Below, piece after piece: positions 59,978 to 64,000 of a stretch of DNA of 64,000 nucleotides. Both the position numbers and the translations under genes were made by a program. The notes beneath the pieces are model-generated. The model worked only from the letters and a program-made list of their open reading frames with translations, was not told where the DNA came from and did not search any database. The stretch's first letter is position 1. Each line of letters starts with the position of its first letter. The stretch spans positions 40,327,787 through 40,391,786 of the forward strand of contig OY720346.1 in the NCBI GenBank assembly GCA_963082975.1. Direction: 5' to 3'. This DNA is from Labia minor (Eukaryota; Arthropoda; Insecta; Dermaptera; Spongiphoridae).

Positions 59978-61837
59978 TTAATGAGATGTATGCAGTTGTT
60001 TTCTTGAAACAAGAATCTCAATATCTGGCTTAATATTGGAAACTTTTAATCTAAGATCCGGCTCTACATTTAATTTGTTTCTATATTTAGACTTAATATA
60101 AAATAGTACCGAAAAAGCTTGTTCGCATAAATATGTTGTGCAGAATGGAATCAAGTGTTGAAGTGCTTTATTTGCAAGCGCAGGATAATCTGACCTGAGA
60201 AGTAACCAAAAGTTGCTCAATTCAGTTTTGTTAAATTTTAGTTTATAAGTTGTATCACATGATAATTCCACGAGAATATCTTGTTCAGGTGCAGATAAAT
60301 GTTTAGCATTTGTAATTTCCATATTAAATGGATCTCTGATCCAGTTATTGCAAGGATCAGGAGTAGAAAAATACTTCCTGAAGTTGCTTTTCAAAGTAAT
60401 TAAATGTTCAACAAATAATTGACGCGTTTGATTAAGCAATTTTTCACTGGAGCTTTCTATGAAATCATTGAGAGTTGGAAAAGACTCATATACACCGTTC
60501 TGGATGCGTTTCGACCACAAGTCGATTTTTTTAATCATTGCTTCTATTTTATCTTCAACTTTAAATATATTTACAACAGTACCTTGCAGGCTCAAATTAA
60601 GTTCGTTCAATTTTGTAAAAATATCAGTCAAGTAAGCCACCTTAGCTAACCAGATAAAATCATTGAAACATTCGGTCAGTTCAAAATGCGCATCTATTAA
60701 AAACAATCGTATTTCATCTCGAAGCTCAAAAAGGCGAATGAGTACTTTCCCGCGGGACAACCAACGTACATCTGTATGTAATAATAAATGTGTATGTTGA
60801 CTACCCATTTCCTCACACAAAATTTTAAAAACTCTGGAATTAAGTGGACGAGCCTTAATGAAATTGACAATTTTAACTACTTCGTCTAATGTTCTTTTCA
60901 AATCTGGTGACATATTTTTGGCTGCTAATGATTCTCTGTGAATGCAGCAATGATTCCAAACAACCTGAGGCGCAACATTTTTAATAAGAGCAATCAATCC
61001 AGTTCTTGTACCTGACATTGCACGAGCACCATCAGTGCAAATTCCAACACATTTTGGCCACTCTATTTCATTTTCGGTTATAAAATTATTCAAACTGTTA
61101 AATATGTCATTAGCTGTCGTTCGTGAAGGTAGTGAATCACAAAACAATACATCTTCTTGTATTTGATTTTCAAACTCATATCTAATGAAAGCTAACAAAT
61201 TGGCATTATTAGTGACATCAGTACTTTCATCCAATTGTAATGAGTAATAGTGACTTTTGCGCACTCTCGATATTAATTCTTCTTTTATATTACATGACAT
61301 GTCTTCAATCCTATTCTTAACCGTATCATTTGATAATGAAATCAAATTTATATCGTTTGCTGCTTTAGTTCCTAACATTATATTTGTAATTACTTTTGTA
61401 GCAGGAAGAATTAATTGCTCTGCTATATTATGCGGCTTTCCTGCTTTAGCAATAAGTAGAGCTACTTCATATGATGCCATTACTGCTTTCTTACTCATAC
61501 CACCAGATCCCGTCTTTACCATCAATTTCTGACTTGAATTAAGTTCTTCTTTTTTCATTTTAAAAAATTCGATAGACTTACTAACATGCTCGCTGTGCTT
61601 TGTTTGTAAATGACGTCTGAGATTAGCAGGTTTCATACTTTCATTGGATAAACTTTCCTGACATAGAACGCAGACTGGTCTTTCCACATCATTGTTGCAA
61701 ATATAAGTAAATCCAAATGATAAATAATCATCCGAATATTTTCTAGTTTTGCGTTTCTTGGTAGAGTTTGCTGTTGATGCCTCATCATCTGATTCTTTCC
61801 GTTTCTGTGTTGAACCAGTTTGTAGCCAACGATCCAT
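59978..61837 (-). CDS. Buster-group hAT transposase (ZBED5/SCAND3-like), intact
   Basis: Single uninterrupted frame of 619 codons, a normal length for this group. Residues 27-30 (KKRK) form a basic nuclear-localisation-like patch. A BED-type zinc finger follows, with Cys56, Cys59, His76 and His81. The RNase-H-like catalytic residues are visible: Asp203 in LDESTDV, Asp269 in GICTDGARAMSG, and Glu572 in CEQAFSVL. The CxxH motif (Cys297, His300 in HCCIHRE) precedes the all-helical insertion domain. The C-terminus has the hAT dimerisation-type segment (FCTTYLCEQAFS...KYRNKL). The expected role is nuclear cut-and-paste transposition through end hairpins. Start at 61837 is the first Met and fits relatives beginning MDRWL. 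The gene lies between the ends of the element, with no other gene in it. Short frames on the other strand are shadows. An alternative is a domesticated host gene, but the flanking ends and target duplication argue for a transposon. Confidence 0.95.
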   Translation of the reverse strand: MDRWLQTGSTQKRKESDDEASTANSTKKRKTRKYSDDYLSFGFTYICNNDVERPVCVLCQESLSNESMKPANLRRHLQTKHSEHVSKSIEFFKMKKEELNSSQKLMVKTGSGGMSKKAVMASYEVALLIAKAGKPHNIAEQLILPATKVITNIMLGTKAANDINLISLSNDTVKNRIEDMSCNIKEELISRVRKSHYYSLQLDESTDVTNNANLLAFIRYEFENQIQEDVLFCDSLPSRTTANDIFNSLNNFITENEIEWPKCVGICTDGARAMSGTRTGLIALIKNVAPQVVWNHCCIHRESLAAKNMSPDLKRTLDEVVKIVNFIKARPLNSRVFKILCEEMGSQHTHLLLHTDVRWLSRGKVLIRLFELRDEIRLFLIDAHFELTECFNDFIWLAKVAYLTDIFTKLNELNLSLQGTVVNIFKVEDKIEAMIKKIDLWSKRIQNGVYESFPTLNDFIESSSEKLLNQTRQLFVEHLITLKSNFRKYFSTPDPCNNWIRDPFNMEITNAKHLSAPEQDILVELSCDTTYKLKFNKTELSNFWLLLRSDYPALANKALQHLIPFCTTYLCEQAFSVLFYIKSKYRNKLNVEPDLRLKVSNIKPDIEILVSRKQLHTSH

Positions 61838-61924
61838 TTTATGGAGTAATTTATTAACATTGAACTACAATAATATAAATATAATATAAATATAATATAA
61901 ATATAACGAATTATTATTTACTAG

Positions 61925-62047
61925 CTATGTTTTAATATGATTTTAAATGAATGTTTTAATATCATTTTAAATGAATGTTTTAAATCATTTTAATAAATGT
62001 TTTAAATAATTTTAAATAAATGATTTAATATCATTTTAAATGAATAT
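61925..62047. repeat. Tandem repeat upstream of the transposase start
   Basis: About five degenerate units near 24-27 bp built on TGAATGTTTTAATATCATTT. It sits in the 5' region of the transposase gene and may be promoter or transposase-binding DNA. Confidence 0.75.
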
Positions 62048-62065
62048 TAATTTATATAATAAATA

Positions 62066-62160
62066 TATTTCGTAATTTGATTCTAAAATATTATTAATTT
62101 CGTAATTTGATTCTAAAATATTATTAATTTCGTAATTTGATTCTAAAATATTATTAAAAT
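62066..62160. repeat. 30-bp tandem repeat, three exact copies
   Basis: Unit starts TTCGTAATTTGATTCTAAAA, spaced exactly 30 bp (CGTA at 62071, 62101, 62131). The same unit occurs once in H4 at 45798, so an H4 piece seems to have entered the hAT element and then been amplified. Confidence 0.85.
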
Positions 62161-62340
62161 AAATATTTTTTATTCATAAAACTAACTTATACTTACTCTC
62201 AAAAACAGCCTTTCTGGGAAATTGCAAAATGTGTTTAGTGTTTTTATAAAATAATGATCATGCAAATTACACTAAAAATTAAAAAAAATTATTAGCTATA
62301 ATAAACTATTATTAGCTATAATTTAATTATAATTAATTAA

Positions 62341-62450
62341 ATTAATAAAAATAATTTAAAGATACAACTCGTTGAGAAATGAACTTATAATTAACATTAA
62401 TAAAAATAATTTAAAGATACAACTCGTTGAGAAATGAACTTATAATTAAC
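62341..62450. repeat. 55-bp direct duplication
   Basis: Two identical 55-bp units, containing AGATACAACTCGTTGAGAAA, start at 62341 and 62396. They lie inside the hAT element between gene and right end. Confidence 0.9.
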
Positions 62451-62918
62451 ATTTGCTTTAAAACTGTTTAAAACCCCAGAGTGGACGCTGACAATTTGGG
62501 TTTTTCCGGGTAAGACTGTCCCCTCCCCTGGTTTTCCCCAATAACAAAGTGAAAGAAAATTCCCTTATATGCCTCCCCTTCCGAGCCCCAAAGAGGGGTT
62601 ATTTTAAAGGAACAATCGAAAAATGATTTTAAATGAATGAATGGATGAAAATTCAAATTTTATATATAGTTTTTTATATATGTTTATTTATTCACAAAAA
62701 ATTAATTGACATAATTATCAATTTAATAAAATAAAATAGTATTATTAATAGTATTAAATTATAGCCGTAATTCTCTAGGAGGATATAGTTAAACAATGAA
62801 CTTTAAATATTTATATATGTATATATTTTTACGATGATTTTTTTCCGAGGACCGCGGACCCCCAGTAAAGGCTTCGCGGACCCCCAGGGGTCCGCGGACC
62901 ACAGTTTAAGAACCACTG

Positions 62919-62926
62919 CTCTACCA
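62919..62926. other. Target-site duplication, right
   Basis: CTCTACCA, exact copy of 59584-59591. Confidence 0.93.
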
Positions 62927-63117
62927 TCTTCTTCAAATGCCTTTTTATTATGATGACGTTCAAGGATAAAAATAACATCTCTAATGTTGTCAATGACTTT
63001 GGGAAAAGGTTCCCAACGGAAGGTGACAGGCCGTGTCAGAACCCACCCTCTCATTCGTCCATTCTCAAAAAAAAAAAAACTCTTCCAACCTAAGCCTATT
63101 ATAACCTGTCGTGTCAT
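62919..63117 (-). pseudogene. 5' part of a reading frame split by the hAT insertion
   Basis: Minus frame from Met at 63117 reads MTRQVIIGLGWK, then TRPVTFRWEPFPKVIDNI, then ERHHNKKAFEEDGR up to the target site. Removing the element and one target duplication joins 62919 to 59583. The frame then continues without a stop to TGA at 59459-59461: 324 nt in total, 107 codons plus stop. A poly-T tract followed by GAG at about 63066-63081 could be an acceptor, making the true exon start inside. The family is not recognised. It may be an exon or a chance frame. Confidence 0.35.
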
Positions 63118-63383
63118 TGGAGGGGTGTTTTAGATGAATTTCAAAGCAATACGTTGACATTGATCGCCTCCGGAGACAAATATTCATTTTGATCAGAAAA
63201 GTGAAGGAAAATGGAATTGTTTTTTTTTTAATAAAAAAAATATATTAATATTAAATGTAACATTTCTAAAAGATTTTAAAATAGATTCTGATAATAAATG
63301 ATATTGAAATATTATTTCTTTAATAAATTTAAACTTTTAAAAAAGAAAAAAAAATGATCGATCTACCTTGCTACTTGTTTATA

Positions 63384-63895
63384 CAGGGTGGGGCAGTCAA
63401 CGTACAAGATTTACAAAACTGTGTGTGGGGTGGGGTGTGCGGTGACCAAACCGTACTACACATTTGGAAATTAGTAACCATGCAATATTGGACTGGCGAA
63501 CAGCTAGATTTCGCTGTTATAGCGAATTTAGAAAATGACCAAAAATGGTCCTTATGATCTTCCGATCTGAGTTCTTGCGATTACTTTCTAAGATCAGAGT
63601 TCTTGAGATTACTTTCTAAGTCGATGGTTTTTGAGACTCATTGAACAACGATACAGGATTTGAAAGTTCGGATTGAGCAAGATGTTCATGCAATAACATC
63701 GGCGAAGTGTCAGTGAGAATTTCAATATGAGACTTAGACATTTTGTTCACCACCTTACTGGAGTTATATTCAAAAAATAAACATTTTTATCTGTTTGAAT
63801 TAAAATTTCTATTTATTTTCTTAAGATTTGACTAAAAAACTGTTTCTCTGTGTGTTTTTTTAATACTTAGAATCGTTTGACTGCCCCACACCCTG
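63384..63895 (+). mobile_element. Internally deleted mariner/Tc1-like element
   Basis: Inverted ends CAGGGTGGGGCAGTCAA and TTTGACTGCCCCACACCCTG, flanked by TA at 63382-63383 and 63896-63897. Inside, a 5' piece reads MQYWTGEQLDFAVIANLEND, like a transposase N-terminus. After a junction, DLSSCDYFL corresponds to the SPDLxxCDxFLW block around the last catalytic residue. The catalytic centre is missing. A 28-bp unit (GAGTTCTTGCGATTACTTTC...) is duplicated in tandem at 63569-63619. At 512 bp it is non-autonomous. Confidence 0.87.
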
Positions 63896-63897
63896 TA

Positions 63898-64000
63898 TTT
63901 TTATTTAAATAGATCTTGATATTGTATTATATAGAGTTAAAGCCATTAAATTATACCCTTGAGTCTTTAATGTATGTAACTGAAAGAATTTTTGGAATTT
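63898..64000. other. AT-rich sequence to window end
   Basis: No feature seen. Confidence 0.4.

Larger units (their letters stand above)
59592..62918 (-). mobile_element. Complete Buster-group hAT transposon
   Basis: A 3327-bp element. Left end CATAGGTTCTTAAACTTATG; reverse complement of right end CAGTGGTTCTTAAACTGTGG, so 15 of 20 positions match, including the invariant GGTTCTTAAACT. It is flanked by an exact 8-bp duplication of the nnnTAnnn type. Both ends carry repeated CGGACCCCC motifs (59619-59660; 62860-62900), likely subterminal transposase sites. It encodes one intact 619-aa transposase. The exact duplication and open frame suggest a fairly recent insertion. The left terminus has changes in its first bases (CATA against CAGT), which may reduce activity. 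Confidence 0.95.

Noticed and set aside
60419-61532. Plus-strand frames of 76 and 91 codons inside the transposase region
   Set aside because: Shadows of the minus-strand 619-codon transposase; no independent features.

Overview
The window is nuclear DNA from an animal, most likely an arthropod, and is very A+T-rich (well over 70% by eye). The reasons are spliceosomal exon-like islands with GT/AG borders, one intact Buster-type hAT transposon, mariner/Tc1-like remnants, decayed non-LTR retrotransposon 3' ends, a small canonical Helitron, and several families with the Helentron/INE-1 architecture seen in arthropod genomes. There are no bacterial operons, rRNA or recognisable tRNA genes. I cannot name the species.

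Host genes are sparse. Three exon-like segments lie on the minus strand at 40212-40339, 35974-36057 and 28499-28615. The last two are strongly supported: both have clean acceptor and donor sites, one open frame each, phase 1 at both ends, and lengths of 84 and 117 nt (28 and 39 codons). They look like cassette exons of one gene with introns of several kilobases. I do not recognise the protein. Weaker exon or ORF candidates are at 2876-2944 (-), 4241-4447 (+), 8246-8458 (+), 11437-11760 (-) and a split ORF at 63117-62919/59583-59459 (-). Islands of lower A+T content at about 2.7, 8.3, 13.5, 17.1, 26.2, 33.4, 44.6, 48.3, 53.2, 55.8 and 58.2 kb may be conserved regulatory DNA or untranslated exons.

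Mobile DNA by region. 0.7-1.7 kb: head-to-head pair of one interspersed family (H4). 3.46-4.05 kb: decayed irritans-like mariner. 13.8-14.3, 18.7-19.2, 27.5-28.2 and 33.7-33.9 kb: non-LTR retrotransposon fragments. 16.0, 18.3, 31.9 and 43.2 kb: INE-1-like family H1. 21.3-21.9 and 47.5-47.9 kb: long inverted-repeat (foldback) structures. 24.1-25.5 kb: internally deleted mariner, a family-H2 copy and a mariner 3' fragment. 28.9 and 40.8 kb: further H2 copies. 32.5-33.1 kb: short Helitron with textbook ends. 30.5 and 35.5 kb: Buster-type MITEs. 37.7, 39.2 and 47.2 kb: other MITEs. 56.7-57.9 kb: family H3, interrupted by an H2 copy and a 152-bp (TATG)n tract. 59.6-62.9 kb: complete hAT element with a 619-aa transposase and an exact 8-bp target duplication. 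63.4-63.9 kb: internally deleted mariner/Tc1-like element.

The most informative observations are the intact Buster element and its insertion into a reading frame that was continuous before insertion; a set of non-autonomous families that share an INE-1-like core, a microsatellite and a 3' hairpin but carry different ends; and the two symmetric minus-strand exons of an unrecognised long-intron gene.
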